Assembly (NCBI RefSeq): GCF_900103345.1
Contig: NZ_LT629702.1
Coordinates: 496,001 to 560,000, forward strand
DNA: 64,000 nt
Reading direction: 5' to 3'
Source of the DNA: Pseudomonas azotoformans
GTDB lineage: Bacteria > Pseudomonadota > Gammaproteobacteria > Pseudomonadales > Pseudomonadaceae
Shown here piece after piece: positions 40,995 to 49,770 of this stretch. The position numbers and the translations under genes were made by a program. The first letter of the stretch is position 1. Each line of letters starts with the position of its first letter. A model generated the notes under the pieces. That model was not told the origin of the DNA. It was given only the letters and a program-made list of their open reading frames with translations, and made no database searches.

Positions 40995-41858
40995 ATGTCG
41001 TGTATCGCCGTTACCCCGCACCGTGCGCAATTGGGCGAGGGGCCGTTCTGGGACGTGCCCACCCAGGCGCTGTACTGGGTGAATATCGCCGGCAAGCAGG
41101 CGCTGCGCCTGATGGGCGGGCAGTTGCGGGTGTGGCAGTTGCCCGAGCATGTCTCGGCGTTCATTCCGTGTGAACGCGGCGATGCCCTGGTGACCCTGAG
41201 CAGCGGCGTGTATCGCCTCGACCTGGCCACCGAAGCCCTGACCCTGCTGTGCGTGGCCGACCCGCAACCGGGCAACCGTGGCAACGAAGCCCGCTGCGAT
41301 GCCCAGGGCCGCCTGTGGCTGGGCACCATGCAGAACAACATCGGCGAGCAGGGTGAAGACCTGCCCATCACCCGGCGCTCCGGTGGCCTGTTTCGTATCG
41401 ATGCCGATGCGCAGGTCACGCCGTTGCTCAGCGGCCTGGGCATTCCCAACACCTTGCTGTGGAGCGATGACGGCCGCCACGTGCATTTTGGCGACAGCCT
41501 GGACGCTACGCTGTACCGCCACGCTATCCAGCCAGACGGCCAACTCGAATCCGCGCAGGTGTGGTTCGGTCCCCACGAGCGTGGCGGGCCGGACGGTTCG
41601 GCCATGGATGTGCAAGGCTATATCTGGAACGCCCGCTGGGATGGCAGTTGCCTGCTGCGCCTCACGCCCGACGGCGTCGTCGACCGTATCATCGAGCTGC
41701 CCGTCAGCCGCCCCACCAGTTGCGTGTTCGGCGGCCCGAACCTCACCACCCTGTACATCACCAGCGCGGCCAGCCCGTTGGAGCACCCCTTGGATGGCGC
41801 GGTATTGGCCATCGAGGTCGATGTGCCTGGAACACCCTGTCATCGCTTTGCCGGATAA
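40995..41858 (+). CDS. SMP-30/gluconolactonase family, probable L-arabinolactonase
   Basis: A 287-residue six-bladed propeller lactonase. The metal-binding Glu is in LGEGPFWDVPTQALYWVNI, with further ligands in GNEARCDAQGRLWLGTM (Asn region), GIPNTLLWSDDGRHVHFGDS and GPDGSAMDVQGYIWNARW (Asp). It hydrolyses L-arabino-lactone to L-arabonate, the step between the sugar dehydrogenase and the dehydratase. It lies within the arabinose operon, 36 bp on both sides. The substrate is inferred from context; motifs support the enzyme class. Confidence 0.9.
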   Translation: MSCIAVTPHRAQLGEGPFWDVPTQALYWVNIAGKQALRLMGGQLRVWQLPEHVSAFIPCERGDALVTLSSGVYRLDLATEALTLLCVADPQPGNRGNEARCDAQGRLWLGTMQNNIGEQGEDLPITRRSGGLFRIDADAQVTPLLSGLGIPNTLLWSDDGRHVHFGDSLDATLYRHAIQPDGQLESAQVWFGPHERGGPDGSAMDVQGYIWNARWDGSCLLRLTPDGVVDRIIELPVSRPTSCVFGGPNLTTLYITSAASPLEHPLDGAVLAIEVDVPGTPCHRFAG

Positions 41859-41868
41859 GTCCCCCTTT

Positions 41869-41882
41869 AAAAACAACAACAA
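41869..41882 (+). promoter_or_regulatory. Crc/Hfq CA motif before araF
   Basis: AAAAACAACAACAA runs straight into the AAGGAG ribosome site of araF at 41895. Overlapping AACAACAA matches make this one of the strongest CA motifs in the window. Confidence 0.7.
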
Positions 41883-41894
41883 GGAGTCACCCGT

Positions 41895-42899
41895 ATGAAT
41901 CGTCGTCGTGGTTTGCGTTCCCTGTGCTGCGCCGCTGTGGCGGTCTCGGCCATGAGCTTGAGCGGGCTGTTGCTGGCCGCTGAAGAAGTGAAGATCGGCT
42001 TCCTGGTCAAGCAGGCCGAGGAGCCGTGGTTCCAGACCGAATGGGCCTTCGCCGAGAAAGCCGGCAAGGAGCATGGCTTCACCGTGATCAAGATCGCCGT
42101 GCCCGATGGTGAGAAGACCCTGTCGGCCATCGACAGCCTGGCCGCCAACGGTGCCAAGGGCTTTGTGATCTGCCCGCCGGATGTGTCCCTCGGCCCGGCC
42201 ATCGTGGCCAAGGCCAAGGCCAACGGTTTGAAAGTCATCGCCGTGGATGACCGCTTTGTCGACGCCAAGGGCAACTTCATGGAAGACGTACCGTACCTGG
42301 GCATGGCGGCCTTTGAAGTAGGCCAGAAACAGGGCGCCGCGATGGCGGCCGAAGCGAAAAAACGCGGCTGGGACTGGAAGGACACCTATGCGGTGATCAA
42401 CACCTTCAACGAACTCGACACCGGCAAGAAACGCACCGACGGCTCGGTCAAATCCCTGGAAGAGGCCGGCATGCCCAAGGACCACATCCTGTTCACCGCC
42501 GCCAAGACCCTCGACGTACCCGGCAGCATGGACGCCACCAACTCTGCGCTGGTCAAGCTGCCCAGCGGCGCGAAAAACCTGATCATCGGCGGCATGAACG
42601 ACAACACCGTGCTCGGCGGCGTACGCGCCACCGAAAGCGCCGGCTTCAAGGCGGCCAACGTGATCGGCATCGGCATCAATGGCACCGACGCCATCGGCGA
42701 GCTGAAAAAGCCTGACAGCGGCTTCTTCGGCTCGATGCTGCCCAGCCCGCACATCGAGGGCTACAACACCGCACTGATGATGTACGAGTGGGTCACCAAA
42801 GGCACCGAACCTGCGAAGTACACGGCGATGGACGAAGTGACCCTGATCACCCGCGCCAACTTCAAGGAAGAACTGACCAAGATCGGGCTGTGGCAATGA
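41895..42899 (+). CDS. araF: L-arabinose ABC transporter periplasmic binding protein
   Basis: A 334-residue binding protein with a signal peptide ([21 protein letters not shown]). The mature start [20 protein letters not shown] is the AraF signature, with [26 protein letters not shown] and [17 protein letters not shown] lining the sugar site. It delivers L-arabinose to AraGH. The stop overlaps the araG start by 4 bp (ATGA). Confidence 0.94.
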   Translation: MNRRRGLRSLCCAAVAVSAMSLSGLLLAAEEVKIGFLVKQAEEPWFQTEWAFAEKAGKEHGFTVIKIAVPDGEKTLSAIDSLAANGAKGFVICPPDVSLGPAIVAKAKANGLKVIAVDDRFVDAKGNFMEDVPYLGMAAFEVGQKQGAAMAAEAKKRGWDWKDTYAVINTFNELDTGKKRTDGSVKSLEEAGMPKDHILFTAAKTLDVPGSMDATNSALVKLPSGAKNLIIGGMNDNTVLGGVRATESAGFKAANVIGIGINGTDAIGELKKPDSGFFGSMLPSPHIEGYNTALMMYEWVTKGTEPAKYTAMDEVTLITRANFKEELTKIGLWQ

Positions 42900-44398
42900 C
42901 CGCTGCCGTCCTGCAGTTTGACGGCATCGGCAAGACCTTTCCGGGGGTCAAGGCGCTGGATGGCATCAGCTTCAGCGCCCACCCTGGGCAGGTGCACGCC
43001 CTGATGGGCGAGAACGGTGCGGGCAAGTCGACGCTGCTGAAGATCCTCGGCGGCGCCTACATTCCCAGCAGCGGCACGCTGCGGATCGGCGCGCAGACCA
43101 TGGCCTTCCGAAACGCCGCCGACAGCATTGCCAGCGGCGTGGCGGTGATCCACCAGGAGTTGCACCTGGTGCCGGAAATGACAGTGGCCGAGAACCTGTT
43201 CCTCGGCCACTTGCCGTCGCGTTTTGGCGTGGTCAACCGGGGGCTCCTGCGCAAGCAGGCCCTCGCGTGCCTCAAGGGGCTGGCGGATGAAATCGACCCT
43301 GCCGAGAAACTCGGGCGCCTGTCCCTCGGCCAGCGCCAACTGGTGGAAATCGCCAAGGCGCTGTCCCGTGGCGCCCAGGTGATCGCCTTCGACGAGCCCA
43401 CCAGCAGCCTGTCGGCGCGGGAGATCGACCGCTTGATGGCGATCATCACGCGTCTGCGCGATGAGGGCAAAGTGGTGCTCTATGTGTCGCACCGCATGGA
43501 AGAAGTGTTCCGTATCTGCAACGCCGTCACGGTGTTCAAGGACGGTCGCTATGTGCGTACGTTCGATGACATGAGTGCGTTGACCCACGACCAACTGGTG
43601 ACCTGCATGGTCGGTCGCGACATCCAGGACATCTACGACTACCGCCCGCGTGAGCACGGCGAAGTCGCGCTCAAGGTCGACGGCCTGCTCGGTCCCGGCC
43701 TGCGTGAGCCGGTCAGTTTCAGCGTGCGCAAGGGCGAGATCCTTGGCCTGTTCGGGCTGGTCGGGGCAGGGCGCACTGAGCTGTTCCGGCTGCTCAGCGG
43801 TCTGGAGCGCGCCAGTGCCGGCAGCCTGCAATTGTGCGGGCAGGCGCTGCAACTGCGCTCGCCCAGGGATGCCATCGCCGCCGGCGTGCTGCTGTGCCCG
43901 GAAGACCGCAAGAAGGAGGGCATTATTCCGCTGTCCAGCGTCGCCGAGAACATCAATATCAGCGCACGCGGTGCCCACTCCACGTTCGGCTGGCTGCTGC
44001 GCGAGGGCTGGGAAAAGGGCAACGCCGACCAGCAGATCCAGGCCATGAAGGTCAAGACACCCAACGCCGCGCAGAAGATCATGTACCTGTCCGGTGGCAA
44101 TCAGCAGAAGGCCATTCTCGGTCGCTGGCTGTCGATGCCGATGAAAGTCCTGCTGCTGGACGAACCGACCCGTGGCATCGATATCGGCGCCAAGGCCGAG
44201 ATCTACCAGATCATCCATAACCTGGCGGCCCGGGGCATTGCGGTGATCGTGGTGTCCAGTGACCTGATGGAAGTGATGGGCATCTCCGACCGCATCCTGG
44301 TGCTGTGCGAAGGCGCGGTGCGCGGCGAACAAACCCGCGAGCACGCTACCGAATCCAACCTGCTGCAACTGGCCCTGCCGCGCAGCGTGGCGAACTGA
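42896..44398 (+). CDS. araG: L-arabinose ABC transporter ATP-binding protein
   Basis: A 500-residue double-ABC ATPase of the monosaccharide importer class. The first domain has Walker [10 protein letters not shown] and signature [16 protein letters not shown]. The second has degenerate Walker [11 protein letters not shown] and intact signature [16 protein letters not shown] with Walker [17 protein letters not shown]. This asymmetry is normal for RbsA/AraG proteins. The start at 42896 overlaps the araF stop and no separate ribosome site is needed. Confidence 0.94.
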   Translation: MTAAVLQFDGIGKTFPGVKALDGISFSAHPGQVHALMGENGAGKSTLLKILGGAYIPSSGTLRIGAQTMAFRNAADSIASGVAVIHQELHLVPEMTVAENLFLGHLPSRFGVVNRGLLRKQALACLKGLADEIDPAEKLGRLSLGQRQLVEIAKALSRGAQVIAFDEPTSSLSAREIDRLMAIITRLRDEGKVVLYVSHRMEEVFRICNAVTVFKDGRYVRTFDDMSALTHDQLVTCMVGRDIQDIYDYRPREHGEVALKVDGLLGPGLREPVSFSVRKGEILGLFGLVGAGRTELFRLLSGLERASAGSLQLCGQALQLRSPRDAIAAGVLLCPEDRKKEGIIPLSSVAENINISARGAHSTFGWLLREGWEKGNADQQIQAMKVKTPNAAQKIMYLSGGNQQKAILGRWLSMPMKVLLLDEPTRGIDIGAKAEIYQIIHNLAARGIAVIVVSSDLMEVMGISDRILVLCEGAVRGEQTREHATESNLLQLALPRSVAN

Positions 44399-44407
44399 GA
44401 GACGACT

Positions 44408-45376
44408 ATGACCACTCAACACAACGTGCTGCCCACGGCACGCAAGCCCCTGGACCTGCGGGCCTTGCTGGACAACTGGGCGATGCTGCTGGCGGCAGTG
44501 AGCATCTTTTTGCTGTGCGCCTTGCTGATCGATAACTTCCTGTCACCGCTGAACATGCGTGGCTTGGGCCTGGCGATTTCCACCGTGGGCATCGCCGCCT
44601 GCACCATGCTGTTCTGCCTGGCGTCGGGGCATTTCGACCTGTCGGTGGGCTCGGTGATTGCCTGTGCCGGGGTGGTAGCGGCGATTGTGATGCGCGACAC
44701 CGACAGCGTCCTGCTCGGTATTGGCGCCGCCTTGCTGATGGGCCTGATGGTGGGGCTGATCAACGGCATCGTGATCGCCAAGCTGCGGGTCAACGCGCTG
44801 ATCACCACCCTGGCGACCATGCAGATCGTGCGCGGCCTGGCGTACATATTCGCCAACGGCAAGGCGGTGGGGGTGTCCCAGGATCAGTTCTTCATCTTCG
44901 GCAACGGCCAGTTGCTGGGGGTGCCGGTGCCGATCCTGATCACGATCCTGTGCTTCCTGTTCTTCGGCTGGCTGCTCAACTACACCACCTACGGGCGCAA
45001 CACCATGGCCATCGGCGGCAACCCGGAAGCGGCGTTGCTGGCGGGCGTGAATGTGGACCGCACCAAGATCCTGATCTTTGCCGTGCACGGAGTGATCGGT
45101 GCGTTGGCCGGGGTGATCCTGGCGTCACGCATGACCTCCGGCCAGCCGATGATTGGCCAGGGCTTTGAGCTGACCGTGATCTCGGCGTGCGTGCTGGGCG
45201 GGGTGTCGTTGAGTGGCGGGGTAGGCATGATCCGCCATGTGATCGCCGGAGTGTTGATTTTGGCGATCATCGAGAACGCGATGAACCTGAAGAACATCGA
45301 CACCTTCTACCAATACGTGATCCGCGGGTCGATCCTGCTGCTGGCCGTGGTCATCGACCGCATGAAACAACGCTGA
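44408..45376 (+). CDS. araH: L-arabinose ABC transporter permease
   Basis: A 322-residue membrane permease of the branched (BPD_transp_2) family with about eight to ten hydrophobic segments. It includes LASGHFDLSVGSVIACAGVVAA, LRVNALITTLATMQIVRGLAYI and YGRNTMAIGGNPEAALLAGVNV. It forms the channel for AraFG. It begins 9 bp after araG and closes the arabinose operon, followed by a REPIN. Confidence 0.93.
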   Translation: MTTQHNVLPTARKPLDLRALLDNWAMLLAAVSIFLLCALLIDNFLSPLNMRGLGLAISTVGIAACTMLFCLASGHFDLSVGSVIACAGVVAAIVMRDTDSVLLGIGAALLMGLMVGLINGIVIAKLRVNALITTLATMQIVRGLAYIFANGKAVGVSQDQFFIFGNGQLLGVPVPILITILCFLFFGWLLNYTTYGRNTMAIGGNPEAALLAGVNVDRTKILIFAVHGVIGALAGVILASRMTSGQPMIGQGFELTVISACVLGGVSLSGGVGMIRHVIAGVLILAIIENAMNLKNIDTFYQYVIRGSILLLAVVIDRMKQR

Positions 45377-45387
45377 ATTGGTCGTTA

Positions 45388-45489
45388 CTGTAGGAGCGAG
45401 CTTGCTCGCGAAGAACGTCAACGATAACGCGGATATTCTGAATAAACGCGGTGCCCTTGAATTCTTCGCGAGCAAGCTCGCTCCTACAG
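45388..45489. repeat. REPIN, TGTAGGAGCGAGCTTGCTCG type
   Basis: Inverted copies of CTGTAGGAGCGAGCTTGCTC at the two ends of a roughly 100-bp segment, separated by a less conserved spacer. It sits between the convergent araH and epimerase genes. The unit differs from the GGGAGGGGGC type at 9124 and 62118. Confidence 0.88.
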
Positions 45490-45490
45490 T

Positions 45491-46639
45491 TTAGTCCGCG
45501 GAGAATTTGAAGACGGTGTGTTGGGTATAGGTCTGCCCTGGGTCCAGGCGGGTCGACGCAAACTTGGGCTGGTTAGGCGCATCCGGAAAGTGCTGGGTCT
45601 CCAGCGTAAACCCGCTCCAGTGCTGATAGGTCTTGCCAGCCTTGCCCTTCACCGATCCATCGAGGAAGTTGCTGGTATAAAACTGCACCCCAGGCTCCGT
45701 GGTAAACAGCTGCAAACGCCGCCCCGAGGCAGGATCATGCACCTCGGCCGCCACCTGCTTCACATCACCCTGGGTATCCAGCGCCCAGTTGAAGTCGAAC
45801 CCGCCCTGTTTCGGCTCGGCGAATTTGAGCTGCGGGTGGTCGTCCTTGATGTGCTGGCCGATTGGCGTGGGCTTGAGGAAATCCATCGGCGTGCCCTTGA
45901 CCGGCGCCAGCTCGCCGGTGGGAATCAGCGTCGCATTCACCGGCGTGTAATGGCTGGCATGCAAGGTGGCGACCTGCTTGAGGATGTCGCCATTGCCCGC
46001 ACCGGCCAGGTTGAAGTAGCTGTGGTTGGTGAGGTTGAGCACTGTGGGTTTGTCGGTGGTGGCGGTGTAGTCGATGTGCAGTTCGTTGTTGTCGTTGAGG
46101 CGGTAGGTGACTTCGGTCTTCAGGTTGCCGGGGAAGCCCATTTCACCGTCCTTGGACAGGTAAGTGAGCGTCACGCCAACCGAGTCCTTGGCCTTGACTG
46201 GGGTGGCTTTCCACACCCGCTTGTCGAAGCCCTGGGCGCCGCCGTGCAGCGAGTTGGGGCCGTCGTTGAGCGGCACCTGGTAGCGCTTGCCGTCGAGTTC
46301 GAAGGCGCCGCCGGCCAGGCGGTTGCCGAAACGGCCGATGGTTGCGCCGAAGAACGCCGTACCGCTCTGATAGCCTTGCACGTCGTCAAAGCCCAGCACC
46401 ACGTCGTCGAGCTTGCCATTTTTGTCCGGCACCTTCAGCGACTGCAACACGCCGCCGTAGGTGATCACCGTGGCTTGCATGCCATGGCTGTTACGCAGGA
46501 TGTACTGCTCGACGGCAGTGCCGTCATTGGTTTTACCGAACGCTTTGTGTTCGCTGGTAAGGCCTGCCGCCTGGGCGCCGCCGCTGGCGACCAGCATGGA
46601 CAGGGCGAGGCCCGAAAGCAGGTAACGAGGGTGCTTCAT
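45491..46639 (-). CDS. galM: Periplasmic aldose 1-epimerase (galactose mutarotase)
   Basis: A 382-residue mutarotase with a signal peptide (YLLSGLALSMLVASGGAQAAG). Catalytic-region motifs are RFGNRLAGGAFELDGKRYQVPLNDGPNSLHGG (substrate His) and LNLTNHSYFNLAG (general acid His). The C-terminus carries the Glu-containing SNFLDGSVKGKAGKTYQHWSGFTLETQHFPDAPN segment. It equilibrates sugar anomers in the periplasm before uptake or oxidation. It is divergent from the sugar dehydrogenase across a 137-bp region that contains a TGTC-type palindrome, so it belongs with the arabinose system. Confidence 0.92.
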   Translation of the reverse strand: MKHPRYLLSGLALSMLVASGGAQAAGLTSEHKAFGKTNDGTAVEQYILRNSHGMQATVITYGGVLQSLKVPDKNGKLDDVVLGFDDVQGYQSGTAFFGATIGRFGNRLAGGAFELDGKRYQVPLNDGPNSLHGGAQGFDKRVWKATPVKAKDSVGVTLTYLSKDGEMGFPGNLKTEVTYRLNDNNELHIDYTATTDKPTVLNLTNHSYFNLAGAGNGDILKQVATLHASHYTPVNATLIPTGELAPVKGTPMDFLKPTPIGQHIKDDHPQLKFAEPKQGGFDFNWALDTQGDVKQVAAEVHDPASGRRLQLFTTEPGVQFYTSNFLDGSVKGKAGKTYQHWSGFTLETQHFPDAPNQPKFASTRLDPGQTYTQHTVFKFSAD

Positions 46640-46651
46640 GGTCGAACTTCC

Positions 46652-46663
46652 TTTTGTTGTTTT
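46652..46663 (-). promoter_or_regulatory. Crc/Hfq CA motif before galM
   Basis: On the minus strand AAAACAACAAAA runs into the AAGGAAG ribosome site of the epimerase at 46639. AACAACAA and AAAACAAC-type spacing fit AAnAAnAA. Confidence 0.6.
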
Positions 46664-46695
46664 GAGTGGAATAGTTCTACTAATGTGCGATATTT

Positions 46696-46708
46696 TGTCG
46701 ATATGACA
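46696..46708. promoter_or_regulatory. Possible operator between galM and sugar dehydrogenase genes
   Basis: TGTCGATATGACA is an inverted repeat (TGTC/GACA) containing ATATGAC, similar to the TATGACTAT half of the sites at 36862 and 36933. It may be bound by the same GntR regulator. Confidence 0.45.
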
Positions 46709-46776
46709 GCGAATTTATAGCCTTAAACCGGGTTTTTGCAAAATAAAATAAGACTAATTAAGCGAGGCAACCTTTT

Positions 46777-47544
46777 ATGACGACGCAATACGCGGTTTAC
46801 CCCGACCTTGAAGGCAAGACTGTCTTGATCTCCGGCGGTGCCTCGGGCATCGGCGAATTCATGGTGCGCGCCTTCGCGGCCCAAGGCGCCAAGGTCGGCT
46901 TTGTCGACCGCGCTCAAAGCCAGGGCGAACGTCTGGCAGCGCTGTTGAGTTCACGTGGGCATACCGTGGAATTCGTCAATTGCGACATCACCGACGAGAT
47001 TGCCTATAAAGCCGCTATCACTCGTTTCGAACACTCCCTGGGGCCGATCACCGTGCTGGTGAACAACGCCGCCAATGACGTGCGTCATACCCTGGAGGAG
47101 GTCGACTCGCAGATGTTCGACCGGCTGATCTCCGTCAACCTCAAGCACGCCTTCTTCGCCGCCAAGGCGGTGGTGCCGATGATGAAGGGCGCGGGCGGCG
47201 GGGCGATCATCAACCTCGGTTCGGTGGGCTGGATGATGGCTTCGGCCGGCTACCCGGTGTACGCCGCCAGCAAGGCCGCCGCCCACGGCATGACCCGCGC
47301 CCTGGCCCGAGAATTGGGGCCGAGCCGCATCCGCGTGAACACGCTGGTGCCGGGTTGGGTGATGACGGAAAAACAACTGGCGATGTGGGTCGACGATGCC
47401 GCCAAGGAACTGATCAGCCGCAGCCAATGTTTGCCGGGGAGTGTGTTGCCGGAACACATCGCCAACATGGCGTTGTTTCTTGCCTCGGATGCCTCGGCGA
47501 TGTGTTCGGCGCAGAACTTTATTGTGGATGGTGGGTGGGTGTAG
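46777..47544 (+). CDS. SDR-family sugar 1-dehydrogenase (probable L-arabinose/D-galactose 1-dehydrogenase)
   Basis: A 255-residue short-chain dehydrogenase. It has cofactor motif SGGASGIGEFMVRAF, acidic FVDRAQSQ after strand 2 (preference for NAD), NNAANDVRHTLEEVD, catalytic Ser in LGSVGWMM and YxxxK in YAASKAA. It would oxidise L-arabinose (or D-galactose) to the lactone opened by the SMP-30 enzyme, completing the pathway. This step is not encoded in the main operon, which makes this gene important. The GCGAGGC ribosome site is modest. Substrate assignment is by context. Confidence 0.85.
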   Translation: MTTQYAVYPDLEGKTVLISGGASGIGEFMVRAFAAQGAKVGFVDRAQSQGERLAALLSSRGHTVEFVNCDITDEIAYKAAITRFEHSLGPITVLVNNAANDVRHTLEEVDSQMFDRLISVNLKHAFFAAKAVVPMMKGAGGGAIINLGSVGWMMASAGYPVYAASKAAAHGMTRALARELGPSRIRVNTLVPGWVMTEKQLAMWVDDAAKELISRSQCLPGSVLPEHIANMALFLASDASAMCSAQNFIVDGGWV

Positions 47545-47550
47545 GCCCGG

Positions 47551-48147
47551 TCATTCGATTGGGTATTTTTTGAAAGCCGGGTGCTGTTCCAGGCGCTCGG
47601 CGTGGCGTTTGAGGTTGGGGAAGGCATCGGCCTCGACCACCGACGCCACGGTGAACTGGCTGAACGACCAGGCGACTGCCGCCGTCAGGGACGCCTGGGT
47701 CAATACGTCACTGTCAGGCAGTTGCTTTTCCAGCAGCGAGTAGGCCGCCAGCAACTGGCCGCTGACGCGATCCAGCCAGGGCGCATGCAGCTTTTCGGCC
47801 GGGCGCAGGTTGTGTTCGTAAACGATCTGCACGCTTTTCTCGCAGGCCGCCAGAGCCAGGCCAAGGATATGCAGGTCATGGGCACGAGCGCCGGGGGATG
47901 GGGGCAGCAGCTTTTTGTCGGCGGGGGCCAGGGTTTCCAGATAGTCGAGGATCAGGCTGGAATCCATCAGCACCGTGCCGTCATCCAGCACCAGGGTCGG
48001 CGCCTTGACCACCGGGTTGATCTGGGCGAACTCGCTGAAGGTGCTGAACACCGACAGCGGTTCATGCACAAAATCCACGCCGTACAGGTCCAGGGAAATG
48101 GCCACGCGGCGTACGTAGGGCGAGTCCAGCATGCCGATCAGTTTCAT
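47551..48147 (-). CDS. Glutathione S-transferase family protein
   Basis: A 198-residue GST-fold protein. The N-terminal thioredoxin-like domain (MKLIGMLDSPYVRRVAISLDLYG) has SPYVRR at the catalytic Ser position and NPVVKAPTLVLDDG with the cis-Pro. DSSLILDYLE provides the glutathione-binding acidic-Ser motif, and a helical C-terminal domain follows. The start at 48147 follows GGAGG by 5 bp. It is downstream of mug on the same strand (30-bp gap). The specific electrophile is unknown. Confidence 0.9.
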   Translation of the reverse strand: MKLIGMLDSPYVRRVAISLDLYGVDFVHEPLSVFSTFSEFAQINPVVKAPTLVLDDGTVLMDSSLILDYLETLAPADKKLLPPSPGARAHDLHILGLALAACEKSVQIVYEHNLRPAEKLHAPWLDRVSGQLLAAYSLLEKQLPDSDVLTQASLTAAVAWSFSQFTVASVVEADAFPNLKRHAERLEQHPAFKKYPIE

Positions 48148-48177
48148 GAAGCCTCCGTTGCTCACAAGGTGATGGGC

Positions 48178-48711
48178 TCAAGAGAGTAAGGGCTGGGGAT
48201 CGGCGTGTGCAATGGCCTCGCGCAGTTGGCCATACGCGCTCACCAGTTGCTCCAGGCTGAACGCCAGGTTGCGCCCGCTGGGGTTGGGCAATACCCATAC
48301 GGCTGCGCCGCCCAGCGGCTGCGGTTGCAAGCCCCAGGCAATCTCGCGCTGGCCCGATAGTGCGCTGTAACCGGCCTTGCCGAGAAAGGCCAGGAAGCGT
48401 GGTTGATAGCGGCGGATCTTCTGTTCAAACGCCGCGGCCGCGTCGGTGAACTCATGTCGCGCCAGTTCGCCGGCGCTGGCGGTCGGGCGTTCCACCACCG
48501 TGGTCAGGCCGCAGTGGTAGTTCAACAGGGTAGCGCCGTGTTCCGGGCGGATTTCATCGGGCGTGAAGCCCGCCAGGTGCAAGGTGCGCCAGAAGCGATT
48601 ACTGCGATTGGCAAAGTGCAGGCCGAGGGCGGCCGAGCCCTTGCCGGGGTTGATGCCGCAGAACACCACGTTCAGGTGGTCGGCCAGGATGTCTGCGAGG
48701 CGGTTGTTCAT
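48178..48711 (-). CDS. mug: G/U mismatch-specific DNA glycosylase Mug
   Basis: A 177-residue uracil-DNA glycosylase superfamily member. The active-site motif is VVFCGINPGKGSAALG (Asn in GINPG), followed by SNRFWRTLHLAGF and C-terminal VWVLPNPSGRN, which inserts into the DNA helix. It removes uracil or ethenocytosine opposite guanine. The start at 48711 overlaps the stop of the AraC-family gene by 4 bp, so a repair gene is translationally coupled to a regulator. Confidence 0.93.
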   Translation of the reverse strand: MNNRLADILADHLNVVFCGINPGKGSAALGLHFANRSNRFWRTLHLAGFTPDEIRPEHGATLLNYHCGLTTVVERPTASAGELARHEFTDAAAAFEQKIRRYQPRFLAFLGKAGYSALSGQREIAWGLQPQPLGGAAVWVLPNPSGRNLAFSLEQLVSAYGQLREAIAHADPQPLLS

Positions 48712-49709
48712 GTGGGGCTCCGGATAGGCTTGCGGCTGGCCCCCGGTGGCTCGCCGGTAATGCGTTTGAATGCACGGCTGAACGCCGCCTGGGAGGTGTA
48801 GCCCAGGCGCAGCGCCACTTCTTCGATGGGTAAACGCTCCAGGGTCAGCCATTGGCTGGCCAGGCGCATGCGCAGTTCCGTCATGTAGCGCAGCGGCGGG
48901 ATACCCAGGGTCGCCTGGAAGCGTTCGGCGAATACCGAGCGGGAGGTGTGACACTGCGCGGCCAGTTCGGCCACGCTCCAATCGCGCCCGGGCTGCTGGT
49001 GCAGGACGAGCAGGGCGCCCGCCAGGCGTGGGTCGCGCAACGCCGCCACCAGCCCCGAGGCATTGCCGCAGGCACACTCCACCCAACCCCGCACAATCAT
49101 GGCGGCCACCACATCGGCCAGGCGCGTGAGAATGCCGGGGTAGCCGACACGCGCCGCGGCGACTTCGCGTTCCATCACCGCCAGGATCGGCATCAGGCCG
49201 GGGTAACGCTGGCCCTGGGCATCGATCAGCATCAAGGCCGGCATCAGGCTGCCCAGCCCCTGGAGACTGCCGAGTTCGAACTCCATGCAGGCGCTGAACA
49301 GCAACGTACGCGGCGGCGAGTCCGGTGATGCATCCACAGCGCAGACGCTATCGCCCAGCGACGTCGCGTCAAAGCCACCGATGTCCTGCACCGGCCTGTC
49401 CGCACTGGAAAGCAGCGCATGGGCACCGCCGTGGGAGATGAACACGGCATTGCCCGCCGACAATTCGAACAGGCTGTCGTCATCGGTGCGCAGGGTGGCT
49501 GTCCCTGCGGCAAGGAAATGGAAGTAGGCATGCCCCGGTCTGGCGTCAAAGCCCATGCCGAAGCTCGGCCCGGCCTGGATGCGTCGGTACTGCACGCCGC
49601 GCAGACGCATACCGCGCAGCAGTTCGTCGATAAGGTCGGAGGACAGGTTGAACGGTGCCGCTACAGTCATGTTCGGGGTTTTGGTCAAAAACTCAAGGGT
49701 TTGCATCAT
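48708..49709 (-). CDS. AraC family transcriptional regulator (cupin sensor type)
   Basis: A 333-residue regulator. The N-terminal cupin-like region (MGFDARPGHAYFHFLAAGTATLRT) belongs to the cupin_6 type found in regulators beside efflux genes. The C-terminal double HTH contains WSVAELAAQCHTSRSVFAERFQATLG and LGYTSQAAFSRAFKRITGEPPG. It is divergent from the MFS gene at 49771 with only 61 bp between, so it most likely controls that exporter. A second ATG 3 bp downstream is an equally good start. Confidence 0.9.
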   Translation of the reverse strand: MMQTLEFLTKTPNMTVAAPFNLSSDLIDELLRGMRLRGVQYRRIQAGPSFGMGFDARPGHAYFHFLAAGTATLRTDDDSLFELSAGNAVFISHGGAHALLSSADRPVQDIGGFDATSLGDSVCAVDASPDSPPRTLLFSACMEFELGSLQGLGSLMPALMLIDAQGQRYPGLMPILAVMEREVAAARVGYPGILTRLADVVAAMIVRGWVECACGNASGLVAALRDPRLAGALLVLHQQPGRDWSVAELAAQCHTSRSVFAERFQATLGIPPLRYMTELRMRLASQWLTLERLPIEEVALRLGYTSQAAFSRAFKRITGEPPGASRKPIRSPT

Positions 49710-49770
49710 AGATCATCCGGGTTGGCAAACCTAGACTGGCCGTCGTGCTAATGACCGAGGATGTCGTGTG

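Noticed and set aside
39363-42896. A 1177-codon open frame antisense to the arabinose operon
   Set aside because: It is an artefact of high GC at third codon positions: the opposite strand encodes several well-recognised enzymes in tight operon order, and the antisense translation has low-complexity His/Ala/Gly/Arg-rich sequence with no domain.
48712-49086. Upstream in-frame extension of mug to about 302 codons
   Set aside because: The extension lies antiphase within the AraC-type regulator and is compositionally a shadow; the Mug fold starts at the ATG at 48711.
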